Source: Erigeron canadensis (lineage: Eukaryota > Streptophyta > Magnoliopsida > Asterales > Asteraceae). Taken from it: a DNA stretch of 64,000 nucleotides. The translations under genes were made by a program, and so were the position numbers. Below, piece by piece: positions 45,261-61,877 of the stretch (its first letter is position 1; every line of letters begins with the position of its first letter). The stretch lies in the NCBI RefSeq assembly GCF_010389155.1, contig NC_057765.1:2232001-2296000 (forward strand), in the 5' to 3' direction. The notes beneath the pieces are model-generated. The model was not told where the DNA came from. It was given only the letters and a program-made list of their open reading frames with translations, and ran no database searches.

Positions 45261-46204
45261 GAATATAATGTGCAAAAACATATTCAATTTTTTCTTTTAA
45301 ATTTTAGTACTGCAACACTTTTTATGAATGGTTATGAGATTTTTTTTAATTTTTGATGCTTTCATTGCTTGAATGTTTTGGTTGAATTTGTTCTTAAATA
45401 CGTATATATCGTAACTCGTAAGCTTTTAAATAATACAGTACAAATTATATTAAATTAAACTATATACATATAATAACAACAATACAAAAATATATATAGG
45501 TCAAAATGATGGCATGATGCCATCTTCTTCTATCCGTGACAGTAACAAGTTAAGAAATTCAGGGGGTAAATTTGACACCTTAAACATATACGAGTATAAA
45601 AGGGATCTTCTTTCTCACCTACTAGATCGATTGTAAGAAGCCTTCGGAGGTAATTTTTACACACGGAATTTTTATTTGCGTACAGAAATTTGGAATGATT
45701 TGACCATTATACCCTATTTCCGTAATTTAATCCTTATTTGTACAGATTTAGTTCTCCCATTCCCCATGCATCAAGACCATATAATTTATTACGAGTAACA
45801 TTGTTTCTCTCATAATTTTTGCGAGGATTAGTCCTATGCATCTAGAGTGATCAAAATACCAAAAACGTCCCGGCCCTTTAGAGCGAACGTTTTAAGAAAA
45901 TTTTGCATTATCTGAAAACGAGTGTCAACAGTACACAAGGAAATGCCAGATAGTATGCTAACAATTTTAATCGTCATTCAACCTTAACCTTTGATATGTA
46001 TCACACAACTACAATCATATTATTTTTATCACAGAGTGCATGATTACGTAAAAAGTTTACAGTTATATTCAAGTTCGTGTAGAGTGTAGACCTCTGATTT
46101 CTTCGAATAGAGAAAAATGTTCAGCATGAATATGAATATTTAGAGCCTGTGTTGCCAGAAGTGTTTGTACAGTGGTGTGTATCTATGTGGCTGGAAAGAG
46201 GATT
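45261..46204. other. Spacer downstream of the kinase gene
   Basis: AT-rich; includes the kinase 3' untranslated side (46080-46204). No other feature found. Confidence 0.5.
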
Positions 46205-52607
<6,403 letters not shown>

Positions 52608-52887
52608 CTGTGTGTGTGTGTGTGTGTTTTTTTACACCGTAGAAATGGTGCAAATTAGGGAGTAATTAATAATGAATAATTTCGAAATGAAAGATTGTTT
52701 TAGTGTGTGTGTGTGTACGTCGACGGGCGATGCAGGTCTGTAGTATATATTCAGACACGGACTATTCTTCATAGAAATGTTATAAAAATAAAATAAAATT
52801 AAATAATCCACATAGTGTGTGTTTCTTTAATTCAATTATTAGTGTTTTAGAATGTAAACAACTTTTTATAAATTGTCACGACATAAA
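52608..52887. other. Kinase promoter side with TG microsatellites
   Basis: (TG)n runs at 52610-52627 and 52702-52716 flank the probable kinase leader (read on minus). AT-rich otherwise. Confidence 0.5.
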
Positions 52888-53505
52888 AATATAAGGTTGT
52901 TAGATATCTAAGCTTAGATGTCAGACACTTGCATATTAATTTTTTAAACCATAAAAATCATGGGGCCCAAACATTTATTCATTAAACAATCTATACTATC
53001 TTATAAAGCATTTTACCCTTTTTGAAAATCTCAATTCTGATTTGAAATACCTAAAATACTCATCTTTTTTATTCACTAATTTAAATATCCTTAGCTAATA
53101 TACTTATAATACCATTAAATATCAACTACTCATTTTCTTCTTTCTCCTCAAACCTCAACCACTCATTTTTTCTCTATTCTTCATATATCATTTTATTCAT
53201 CTAATTCATTCAAAATCTTTTATCTCAAAAACCGTATATCGATAAATTATAAAAATTGTATGGGTGTTCTTAAAACTTTATGCTCTTTCATTAGAGATGT
53301 CATTCGATATAATTTCGACAAATTTTTAAATGCGAGAACGGAGTCTGTGCGGATAAAACATTTGGCACTCCCTATGACCTATCACCCCTATCATCTCACC
53401 GCCGCAATGCGCGGGCACTTTCCCTCGTATATAATAAAATATTAGTATGTGAGGGGTTTCACATCTAAGCTTAGGTGTCGGACAACCTTATATTCCTTTT
53501 TCCCA
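52888..53505. mobile_element. MITE 'GAATATAAGG' family, copy C, split by a Helitron
   Basis: Left part 52888-52989 (ATATAAGGTTGTTAGATATC, to ATTCATTAAACAA) and right part 53428-53505 (TATAATAAAATATTAG to CAACCTTATATTCC) together reproduce copy A at 19803-19996. Confidence 0.88.
52990..53427 (+). mobile_element. Non-autonomous Helitron, 438 bp, nested in MITE copy C
   Basis: Begins TCTATACTATCTTATAAAGC, ends with a CACC-rich zone, a GCCGCAATGCGCGGGC hairpin 12 bases before the end, and terminal CTCG (one change from CTRR). It lies between A and T of the host with no duplication, the Helitron rule, as confirmed by the uninterrupted MITE copy A. A 61-codon frame inside is not a gene. Confidence 0.85.
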
Positions 53506-53930
53506 ATTGTCATAGTATATATGGAACTTCAATATATGTGGCAATCAAATACATTGTCACTTGTAAGTTTTTGATCAGGTGAATACATATAATGCACATG
53601 ATTTGAAAATTCATTGCATACAATGCATAGGATCAAAGTGCGAGACACACTATGACGATCCGTGTAAATTTGTTTACATTTTAAAGTACTAATCCTTTTA
53701 ATTAATAGTGTTTTCTTAATTATTTATTAGCTTTTTCTATAAAAATGTGGAACATGCTAATAACCGGAGCTATACGATATATTGTCTTAATATGGTTCGT
53801 TTTAGAAACTTTTACCACTCTAAAAGGAAAACTCAATCATGCTCACCTTATACATTTCGATAAAAAAAAAAAAAAATAATAAAAAAAAATGTTTATCACT
53901 CATAGATCTTAATATTGTCTTTATTTTGTT
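53506..53930. other. Spacer
   Basis: AT-rich with an A-run at 53862-53890. Nothing recognised. Confidence 0.5.
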
Positions 53931-53934
53931 TTTT

Positions 53935-54560
53935 GTAGTTTTTTTTTTAATTTGTTTTATTTTTCTTTTATAAAATTTCTTCAAAACTTGTTACAATTTA
54001 ATGAAATTAGTCATAATGCACTTATAATCCACTCATAAATAATACCAAATAGGTATTTCATAACAAAATATAAGTTTTAAAGTTCACGAATAACCAAAAA
54101 TAGCAATAAAGTATCATAAAAACAATTTTAAAAAAATTTGCGAGGAATTTTTTTTTTTTTTTAAATTCCGGAAATACCGCAATGGTAATACCATGGAATA
54201 TACCAGGAATACCAGAAATACAAGTCAGTATTTACTGCGACACGAAGCTTAAAACAATGTTTTAAATACCGGCCGATATGTTTGGTATTCCTGGATATTT
54301 CTGGTACTACCGTTGCGGTATTTCCGAAATTTTTAAAAAAGAAAACTTTATTTTTTTAAAAAATTATTTTTATGATGCTTTATTGCTATTTTTGGTTATT
54401 CGTAAACTTTAAAACTTATATTTTGTTATGAAATAACTATTTTGTATTATTTTTGAGTGGATTATAGGTGCATTTTGACTATTTTCAGTAAATTTTAACA
54501 AGTTTTGAAGAATTTTTATAAAAGAAGAATAAAACAAATTAAAAAATATATATAAAAAAA
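53935..54560. mobile_element. Large foldback element (~280-bp arms)
   Basis: The left arm (~53935-54215) and right arm (~54265-54560) are reverse complements at high identity: e.g. AAAACTTGTTACAATTTA against TAAATTTTAACAAGTTTT, AAATAGCAATAAAGCATC-type words against GATGCTTTATTGCTATTT, TTCCGGAAATACCGCAA against TTGCGGTATTTCCGAA. The ~50-bp centre includes TACTGCGACACGAAGC. No coding frame. Ends and target duplication not resolved. Confidence 0.88.
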
Positions 54561-54579
54561 GTTAATAACTTAACATTAG

Positions 54580-54850
54580 GTACCATTTAAGTAATTAAAA
54601 AACATATAGGTATGAAACCAGCAATATCGTGCAAACGTTAGGTACCGTTTCAGTAATTAGAAAACGCGATATTACATATTTACCCCTCACGTGCAAGTCA
54701 CGTGGCGGAGGTTTTAACGGTCACCTGACGACGTTGGCCTCCGGTATGGTCCGAGTGGGGATTTGCATACGTTAAAAACCATTTCAGTAATTAACTCAAC
54801 TAATAATCAATCCCCGTTAAATCGGTAAATTGCAAAGGGGAGCCAAAATG
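54580..54850. repeat. Diverged repeat GTTAGGTACC(A/G)TTT.AGTAATTA, three copies
   Basis: Related words at about 54574, 54636 and 54771, the middle region containing CACGTGCAAGTCACGTGGC. The layout resembles the end of a larger transposon, but I cannot define its borders. Confidence 0.5.
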
Positions 54851-55162
54851 TTCATCTTCAATATTTTATTACCCGATATAATTACAACAAATATTTTATG
54901 AAGTATGCTTTCTTGATGTCGCAAAATGTGTTAATTCTAATCATAGTAAACAAATATTTTAGTGACAGATTGTGGTGCTTCCTATGAATTTCGATGATTG
55001 TCTCTTAAATTAACAATTAATATCATAGTCGTGTACGTATAGCAATTTAAGTTGACTACGTTATTAGTTGGGATTCACGACACGCCTAACAACAAGAACA
55101 AGATTCTTAGTGAAAAAGACGGTTTGACAGTGTTTTTGGTTAGTGGTTATGTTTTAAATAAA

Positions 55163-55441
55163 CTAGCACGGTGCCTGCGCGATGCGGCGGCGGCCGTAAC
55201 TGCTATGGTGTGATGGTTGGGCGACTTTTGGTGGTGGAGCGGCGTTGAGTTGTGTATATAATTGATGTAAAGGTTAATGGACATATTTTAAGTGATAAAA
55301 GGATTGATAGTGTAATTTAATCATTAATGTTAAAAGGATTGTATATGTGAAAACATTTTAAGGAGTGTTAAGTGAAAATACTACATATTTTCAATATTAC
55401 CAAAAATAAAGAAGGTTATACTTTTTATAATATAGTATAGA
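55163..55441 (-). mobile_element. Canonical non-autonomous Helitron, 279 bp
   Basis: On minus it starts TCTATACTATATTATAAAAA after an A (55442) and ends with CCGCCGCATCGCGCAGGCAC, CGTG and CTAG before T (55162). Both TC and CTAG ends and the A/T host junction are canonical. Confidence 0.9.
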
Positions 55442-55699
55442 TACGACATACAGCAATGGCATTTACAAAGATATTACGTTTTAGATGAGACGATTTTATA
55501 ACCTGTCTCAAAATTAGATAACATTTACTTATACTTTTGTTTTTTATGATTAAATGGATAAAAATGAAAATCAAGTTAAAAGTAGCATTTTTCTATAGAT
55601 AAAGAATGATAAAAAAGAAAAAGACATGTGCAAATGGAGAGATAGAGAGGGCCGATTTATATATCTATATTTATCCATTTATTTATTTGAAATGGAGTT

Positions 55700-55925
55700 G
55701 GTTATTATAAAACAAGTATTAAAGTAAAACAAATAAGACAAGATCTTGACCCTTAAATCATGGTTAAATTGATGCGCGAAGATTCACGAAGCAATTGATG
55801 CACGAAGATTCACGAAACAATTGATGCACGGTGATTTTCATGATGCACGGTAATTTCAGTGAAGAGAAACATATTGTTTTATTTGTTTTAATTTAATACT
55901 TGTTTTATTTTATCTAAAACCTATT
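55700..55925. mobile_element. MITE, copy 2 of the 18012-18215 family (inverted)
   Basis: Ends ATAAAACAAGTATTAAAGTA and TTAATACTTGTTTTAT are inverted. A short internal tandem (TTGATGCACGAAGATTCACG, two to three units) is an expansion not seen in the first copy. Confidence 0.78.
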
Positions 55926-56149
55926 TGAAATTATTGTAAGTTCCATTATTGTTTTTGATCTTTATTTTTTATTTTTAAGAGGCACTTTGATTTTTATTTA
56001 TTTTTATTTCTTATTCAATATAGATTCTTGCATTTTAGACCGAACATCCAACTTTGAATTATAACCACGCTTTTTTGATCATATCACACACCACCAACTT
56101 ATTTTAAAGATAGCATGGTTCCAATGCCATTTTTTAAGATGGTCAAAAA
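55926..56149. other. Spacer
   Basis: AT-rich sequence between the MITE and the large chimeric element. Nothing recognised. Confidence 0.5.
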
Positions 56150-56239
56150 AATATGGCGTTGGGTAACACCACCAGGTCAACGGTCAACCCCACCAGGGTA
56201 TTAGCGGCGACGTCGCCGCTAATAGTGGGACCCCCGACA

Positions 56240-56380
56240 CATACCGACCAGCTTGCAGACTAACGTGACCGTCGACGTGGCAGTGCCACGTCATCACCAT
56301 TTGCGGCGACGTCGCCGCTAATGTTGATGACGTGGCACTGCCACGTCGACGGTCACGTAAGCTGGTCGGTATGTGTACAT
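56240..56380. repeat. Perfect-core inverted repeat at the left end of the chimeric transposon
   Basis: ACACATACCGACCAGCTT...GTGACCGTCGACGTGGCAGT on the left arm is mirrored on the right (ACTGCCACGTCGACGGTCAC..AAGCTGGTCGGTATGTGT) around the central GCGGCGACGTCGCCGC. One short indel and few mismatches break about 70-bp arms. Confidence 0.9.
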
Positions 56381-56416
56381 CGGGAATTTAAGTATCGGGA
56401 ATGGTTTTTTGTATTT

Positions 56417-56497
56417 GTTTCAGTAAAATGAACACTTGTTTCAATAATATAAACACTTGTTTCAATAATATAAACACTTGTTTCAATAAGATCAACA
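56417..56497. repeat. 22-bp tandem repeat, ~4 units
   Basis: TGTTTCAATAATATAAACAC-type units of 22 bp in succession, the first and last slightly changed. Confidence 0.9.
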
Positions 56498-56659
56498 GAT
56501 AGTGCATAGGAATTATCGTTGCAACAATTTGAGACTATATATATATGGAATGTCTAATTATCTATCGTATACTTATACTTGACAACCAATATTCATGTAA
56601 TAATAAGTCATGGTTTTCATACTGAATCTTTGTCTATTTCGGAAAAAAATTTGGATACA

Positions 56660-56960
56660 TAGGAATCATCATTTTCATTACATATTTGTAGTTGTTGTTA
56701 TTGTGTATCTTTTCCTTTTCAATCTTATTGTTTATATATATATATATGTATTATGAATATAGATATAGATATTATACGTATGTGTAAATATATATATATA
56801 TACATATATAGGAATCATCGTTTTCATTACATATTTGTAGTTGCTGGTTTTGTGTATCTTTTCCTTTTCAAGCTTATTGTTTATATATATATATATATGT
56901 ATTATGAATATAGATATTGATATTTTATGTATGTGTAAATATATATACATATATATATAT
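56660..56960. repeat. 149-bp tandem duplication
   Basis: AGGAATCATC begins at 56661 and again at 56810; both units contain TTCATTACATATTTGTAGTT, TGTGTATCTTTTCC, an (AT)n run and GTATTATGAATATAGATAT. Frames here on minus are by-products. Confidence 0.92.
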
Positions 56961-57014
56961 ATTATGGACATCATTAATAGTTAATGAGGTTGATGTTGAT
57001 TTGAATTGTTTCAG

Positions 57015-58207
57015 ATGGATAGTTTAGAGGATATTTGGGCAGACCCAGAAAACGTACGTATTGAAGTGCCGGATAATGTGTTTGAGCAACCTGTTGCAGA
57101 CGGTGAATATGAATGCGAACCTGGGGACTTTGAAACTGATGAGGTGTTCGGTTCCTTTGAAGAATTAACGGAGTGGGCTCAAAGAATAGCAATGGATTTG
57201 GGTTATGTTCTAGTTATACGGCGGACGAACAAAAACTCAAAAGAGGTGGTCAATAAAGTGACCCTTATATGTCACCACGGTGGAGCGCGCGATGCAAGGT
57301 TAATTGGTCCACCTAAACGGTCAAGTAAGATAGGTTGTCCTTTCACTTTAATAGGCCGCTCTGGGCGTGATGGTGGTTGGAGGTTAAGTGTCCAGGATTG
57401 GAGACACAATCATGATCCAACTACTAATCTGCAAGGGAATGCATACGCCAGACGGATGACGGATGAAGAAAAGGAATTTGTGGGAACCCAATCGGATCGC
57501 GGTTTGTACCCACATCAGATCCTGGTAAACCTCAAACTTGAATTTCCAGGAAACTTGACTCGCAAAGGAGACATTACGAACTTCCTAAAAGCGAGAAGAA
57601 GGTCGGGGCAAGCAGGGCGCACTCCAATGCAGGTACAAACATTAAATTTTATTGTACTACGTAGTTGGAATTGACTTATTTACTCTATCTTGGTCATTAA
57701 TCGCAGGTTATGTTTTCATTGTTGCAAGAGAAAAGGTACTTTTACCAGTTCACCACAAATAACAAAAATGAACGCTTGGAGAACCTATTTTTCATTCATC
57801 CAACATCAATGACCCTATGGCGCGCATTTCCCTGGGTTATTGAAATCGACTCCACTTACAAAACTAACATCTACAACATGCCGCTAGTTGAGATCGTCGG
57901 CGTGACTTCAACGGGGAAGACCTTCAGTTTAGCGTATGCGTTTATCGTAAACGAGCGGGAGGCAAATTATCAATGGGTTTTACGATGTCTTCGGTCCACC
58001 CTTGATGATAGCTTTGCCGTTCGTGTCGTTCTTACTGACAGGGAGCTGGCCCTGATGAGAGCTTTGAAGGTTGTTATGCCGGATTCGAAACATCTACTGT
58101 GTAGGTACCATATATGGCAAAACATAATCAAGCACTGCGAACCGGCATTGCGTATGAAGAAAGATGTTAACATTGACAGGCTTAACGTTTGGTGGAAAAA
58201 AGTATAT
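57015..58207 (+). pseudogene. MULE transposase (FAR1-like), truncated
   Basis: Two exons, 57015-57632 and 57707-~58207 (phase 0 GT..AG intron). Exon 1 has a FAR1-type N-terminal region: FGSFEELTEWAQRIAMDLGY, then a C...H zinc-binding segment ending WRLSVQDWRHNHD. Exon 2 has the MULE catalytic core: first Asp in VIEIDSTYKTN, second Asp in VVLTDRELALMRAL, and CRYHIWQNI after it. The frame leaves homology near SRT at ~58207 and reads on through antisense of the neighbouring fragment to a stop at 58411, so the C-terminal part with the third acidic residue and the SWIM finger is missing. ATG 57015 follows TTGTTTCAG, so a 5' non-coding exon is possible. Not a functional transposase. Confidence 0.88.
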
Positions 58208-58871
58208 CAGTCTCGGACTTCTGCCAGCCTTTGGGACCCACCCCTGCTAGTGAACCAAGTCTTCTTGAATTTTGCTTTTTATCCCTGTAGATCTTCAGGG
58301 CATCCTGACGTATCATCCTGGTCACGGCCTCTCGTAACGGGTGATTTTCTGGGTGACCTAGATAGGGTTCTAAGTAGAACCGTCTCTGCAATAGTACCAA
58401 GTAAAAGTTAGCATCTACCATATTTTTAAATAAAGTATTTAAAAAGTAAAAAAAATTAGTTTTATACCATAAGCCAGTCAGTAAGTCCATCCTTGATGGG
58501 CTGGGGCACCTGATCCCACGACTCGTAATTATGTGGGACGGTAGCGACATAGGTCCCCAAATAGCTCTTGTACCACTTGGCGTGGTCCCCGATTGCCTGC
58601 CACCTACTGAGATCGTTATTTAACATAAGCGAGATTCGGCGTCCCGAATTCTGAAACTCGCGCTCCAGATCGTTGTTAGCAGCAGCAGCTCTCCCTGTGC
58701 TAATACCTGCAAAACAAAATAAAATAACAAATATATATACATATGTACCATATATTTATATGCAACGTACATTAATATATACTTACCACCCGTACGCCTA
58801 CAACCCCATTCGGGATTCCACCCCCAGTTTGGAGGGTCGTTGCCACCATCTCCGCCGTGAAGTGCAGCCAT
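58208..58871 (-). pseudogene. Transposase_24 (Ptta/En/Spm-type) protein, truncated
   Basis: Three exons on minus: 58871-58787, 58706-58468 and 58385-~58208. It starts AALHGGDGGNDPPNWGWNPE, continues with SRWQAIGDHAKWYKSYLGTY and VPHNYESWDQVPQPIKDGL, and then FYLEPYLGHPENHPLREAV..RDKKQNSRR. The W..VP..IK..L...F.L and final K...R pattern is that of plant Transposase_24 proteins encoded by CACTA-type elements. The reading frame is lost where it meets the MULE fragment. Exon junctions are in phase, so the open part may still be transcribed. Confidence 0.75.
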
Positions 58872-59514
58872 TTTAACCTACATCAGCCGTCTCAATTTAT
58901 AAAATAACATAAACAAACATAAAAGTCATAAAAAAGGTGCGACCTAAATTAACATATTTTCGACACAAAATTGTTTTCCAAAATTATATACCTAAAATGA
59001 CCACTTTTTTGCAACTTTTTTTCAAACATTCGTTTATAACATTAATACTAACCTAATAACAACTATATTAACAATTACAATTATACTAAAAAGTGTTTTT
59101 CTAACTAAGAATCATACTTTGAACTATAATAAACAATAATTATAACTACAAATGTTTTCCTAAAAATTAATGAATTTCTAAAAATCATATCATTCCTAAC
59201 TATAATAACATAAGTAATCTTTCCTAACTATAAAACTATAACATTTCTATAACTAATACTTTCTAACATATAATTACTAACACTTGTTCCTAACATTTTT
59301 TATATAACATTAAACTATAACATTTATATAACTAATATTTTCTAACACATATTTTTTCTAACTTTTTTTTTCAACATATATTTTCTAACAAAAATATATA
59401 ACAATTCTATAACTAATAATTTCTATAAGAAATAAATATTTGATAACATTATTATATATTCAAATAAAAACAAGTATTTAAAAGGTAAATGAGTGTTATC
59501 TCGTCTGAAAAATA

Positions 59515-59725
59515 GTTTACCGGAAAAATATGTATAGCAAAAAACGGACTGTCTGGCTGGCCGGAAAAAATAATAGTCACCGGAAAACTATAAAAATTGT
59601 TTTCCCATACGTCAGTGGTGGAAAATACGTTCCCCGCAAAACTGGTAGAAAGAATAAATTTTCGCCGGAAAAATGTCGCCGCTAAAAATACGCCTGAAAA
59701 ACGACTCCGGGAAGCCGGAAAAGGT
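59515..59725. repeat. Cluster of CCGGAAAA motifs
   Basis: CCGGAAAA occurs at about 59520, 59561, 59580, 59664 and 59715, with related GCCGGAAAAGG. Spacing is irregular (20-85 bp). The 162-codon minus-strand frame over this region (59940-59452) is low-complexity and probably a shadow. Confidence 0.7.
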
Positions 59726-59935
59726 AGATAGTGTAAAAAGGAATGTTGATAACAATGATGAGGGGATAGATGGCCGGATTTGTGAGTTATAAGAATGGAG
59801 TAAAAAGGATTTTCCTGCAGAAAGAATGGAGGAGGACGAAATTTCTTAAGGAGGAGGAGAAGTATTCCGGAGAAGAGGAGGAGAAGAGGAACGAATGGAT
59901 TGCATTGTTTATATCGAAAATCTGCCAGTGGGGGA

Positions 59936-60060
59936 CCCACTATTAGCGGCGACGTCGCCGCTAATAGTGGGGACCACCACCACGTGATACGGTCAAACGT
60001 TACAGACGCAAGTGACCCTGGGACCCACTATTAGCGGCGACGTCGCCGCTAATAGTGGGT
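59936..60060. repeat. Two long perfect palindromes at the right end of the chimeric transposon
   Basis: 59936-59971 is a perfect 36-bp palindrome and 60023-60060 a perfect 38-bp palindrome; both have CACTATTAG at one end, its inverse CTAATAGTG at the other and GACGTC at the centre. Confidence 0.97.
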
Positions 60061-60110
60061 GGTCGGGTTACACTTTTTTCCCTGGTCGGGTTACGCGCTT
60101 CGAAAAATAT

Positions 60111-60982
60111 TTTGGTCGATTGACAAATATAGATTCTAGTCACATCAAATGATATAAAAAAAGAACACGTGGTTCAGTGGTTGTTCAAATAAAAATACTC
60201 CGTACTACTCTTTTGAGTAGTTAAATTAAGGTTTGATTAAGCTTTAAATTGTAGATTAAACAGTATTTTAATTTTTACAGAGAAAAGCAAATCTATCTGT
60301 CAAGCAAAATTAAATTCAATGTTAGAAATATTTAGTAATGATAAGGAATTCGTTAATGGGAATTCGTTAATAGAAATATTTAGTAATCGATAAAATTAAA
60401 TTAATGGGAATTCGTTAATGTTAGCTTGCGGCTTTATGGATAAATGTTGAATGTCTAAAAAGAAAACTTATTAACAATATATCACATTATAATAAAAATC
60501 AAAACATAGTTTATAACAGTAAACATATATAACCAATGTTTTTAGTTATATACACTTGATCTTTCTTGTTGTATCATAACTTTGTATTAAGCTTTTGAGT
60601 AAATTACACTTTTCGTCCATGAAGTTGACACATTTTTCACTTTTTGTCCATTAAGTGAAAAAATTACAATTTTGACCTTAAAGTTGGCAGATTTTTTCAA
60701 TCATCGTCTCTCGCCAAACTTCTTTAAGTTTCAGCCGTTAAGTTGGACACGTGCAAAACACGTGAGGGACTGAAACTGCAAAGAATGACAAGTTCAGGGA
60801 GGAAAACTGAAATTTACTTTTCTGTTATCATCATCTTCATCTTCTCCGGCTAACTTTCGTCGGAAAATTCGCTGGAAAACTTAAATAGCCGATATCTCAC
60901 TCGTTTCTTCGAATTAGACCATGAAACCAACACCAAAACTTCTCAAAATTAATTTCCGCACGAATTATAACAATCGATAAAA
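60111..60982. other. Repeat-like spacer
   Basis: 60600-60830 (TTACACTTTTCGTCCATGAA, TTTGACCTTAAAGTTGG, CACGTGCAAAACACGTGAGG) has the look of a transposon end. GGGAATTCGTTAAT occurs twice (about 60358 and 60408). No coding frame. Confidence 0.45.
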
Positions 60983-61090
60983 CTAGATCAATACCCGGTC
61001 GGTGACCGGGTAAACAATTAATATATGTATTACACATTGAAAACATAAAAAGATCTTAATTAGTTTATTTTAAAAGGTTGAGATTAAAAG
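60983..61090 (-). mobile_element. Helitron 3' terminus (start not found)
   Basis: On minus: ACCCGGTCACCGACCGGGT, a perfect 8-bp-stem hairpin, then ATTGAT and CTAG followed by T. This is the Helitron end structure. The 5' TC end could not be placed, so the right limit is nominal. Confidence 0.7.
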
Positions 61091-61159
61091 ACAAAATTAT
61101 TTTTTCTCTTGAATATGGTAGCCATATATATATATATAATTTCTCATAGGGTGGCTATC

Positions 61160-61492
61160 AAATGAGAACCAAATTAAAATGAGAACACTTAAAAACTACA
61201 TTTTGATGCATTAAAAGTCCATAAAACTGACATAGTGCATAAATAATTATCATTATTTAAGTGTTTAACAACATATTGATCCGTTAAAATAAAAAAATCA
61301 CGTTTTTTGTTGGATGCATCATTTTGAGAATATGCATCCAAGATAGATGTACAAAACAAAAAACGTGATTTTTTCCGATTTTGACGGATCAATGTGTTGT
61401 TAAACACTTAAAAAAATGATAGCTAGTAATGCACTATGTTAGTTTTATGGACTTTTAATGCATCAAAATGATGTTTTTAACTGTTCTCACCG
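61160..61492. mobile_element. Foldback MITE, ~140-bp arms
   Basis: Left arm from AATGAGAACCAAATT through TTTTGATGCATTAAAAGTCC and AAGTGTTTAACAACATATTG to ATCACGTTTTTTG; the right arm repeats all of these in inverse (ACGTGATTTTTT, TGTTGTTAAACACTT, GGACTTTTAATGCATCAAAA, ATTCTCAC-like end). The loop is ~50 bp around GGATGCATCATTTTGAGAAT. A half copy lies at 43500-43580. Confidence 0.88.
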
Positions 61493-61688
61493 TTTTAACT
61501 ATACTGCATGCGATCAGGTACACTGCCTGTGAGTATGTTGTAGTCAGTCTTTCGGTAAATCGTGTTTATAAATTTAAAGCTAGATTTCGCACATCATATC
61601 TGTATTTTTTTTTTTTGGAATGAAGTTACATGCTAAACTTGGTCTTTTATCATTATATTAGCTCAAATAATCTGACTTTATTGGTAAA

Positions 61689-61720
61689 CTAGGTTAGTCC
61701 CGTGCGTTGCACGTTTATTT
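61689..61720 (-). mobile_element. Helitron 3' terminus, second family
   Basis: On minus: CGTGCAACGCACGGGACTAA followed by CCTAG and T: a short hairpin 9 bases before CTAG. The 5' end was not found. Confidence 0.6.
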
Positions 61721-61877
61721 ATTTCTTGTTGATTCTTCATAAATTATGCCGTAAGAATTTAGATGAATGAATATATATCATAAAATAAATGTTGTAATAG
61801 ATTCAAGCAGAGAATATATCTGTACTAATTGCATATTGTCACTAAGAATTCAATACTCGAACTCTTACACGTGTACT

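Larger units (their letters stand above)
56150..60110. mobile_element. ~4-kb chimeric DNA transposon with palindromic GC-rich ends
   Basis: Ends share GGTAACACCACCAGG (left, about 56162) and, inverted, CGTAACCCGACCAGGG (right, about 60080-60095), then a palindrome centred on GCGGCGACGTCGCCGC. That palindrome occurs twice at each end (centres near 56211, 56310, 59953 and 60041). The element carries the 5' half of a MULE transposase on plus (57015-58207) and a Transposase_24-type gene fragment on minus (58871-58208), tail to tail. Between 58880 and 59450 lies low-complexity CTAAC/ATAAC-rich sequence. Classification between MULE and CACTA is unsettled (see findings). Confidence 0.7.

Noticed and set aside
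56732..56974. 80-codon Ile/Tyr-rich minus frame
   Set aside because: Product of the 149-bp tandem duplication with AT microsatellite.
59452..59940. 162-codon minus-strand frame as a membrane-protein gene
   Set aside because: Low-complexity Phe/Leu/Ser sequence over the CCGGAAAA cluster inside a transposon end; no family recognised.
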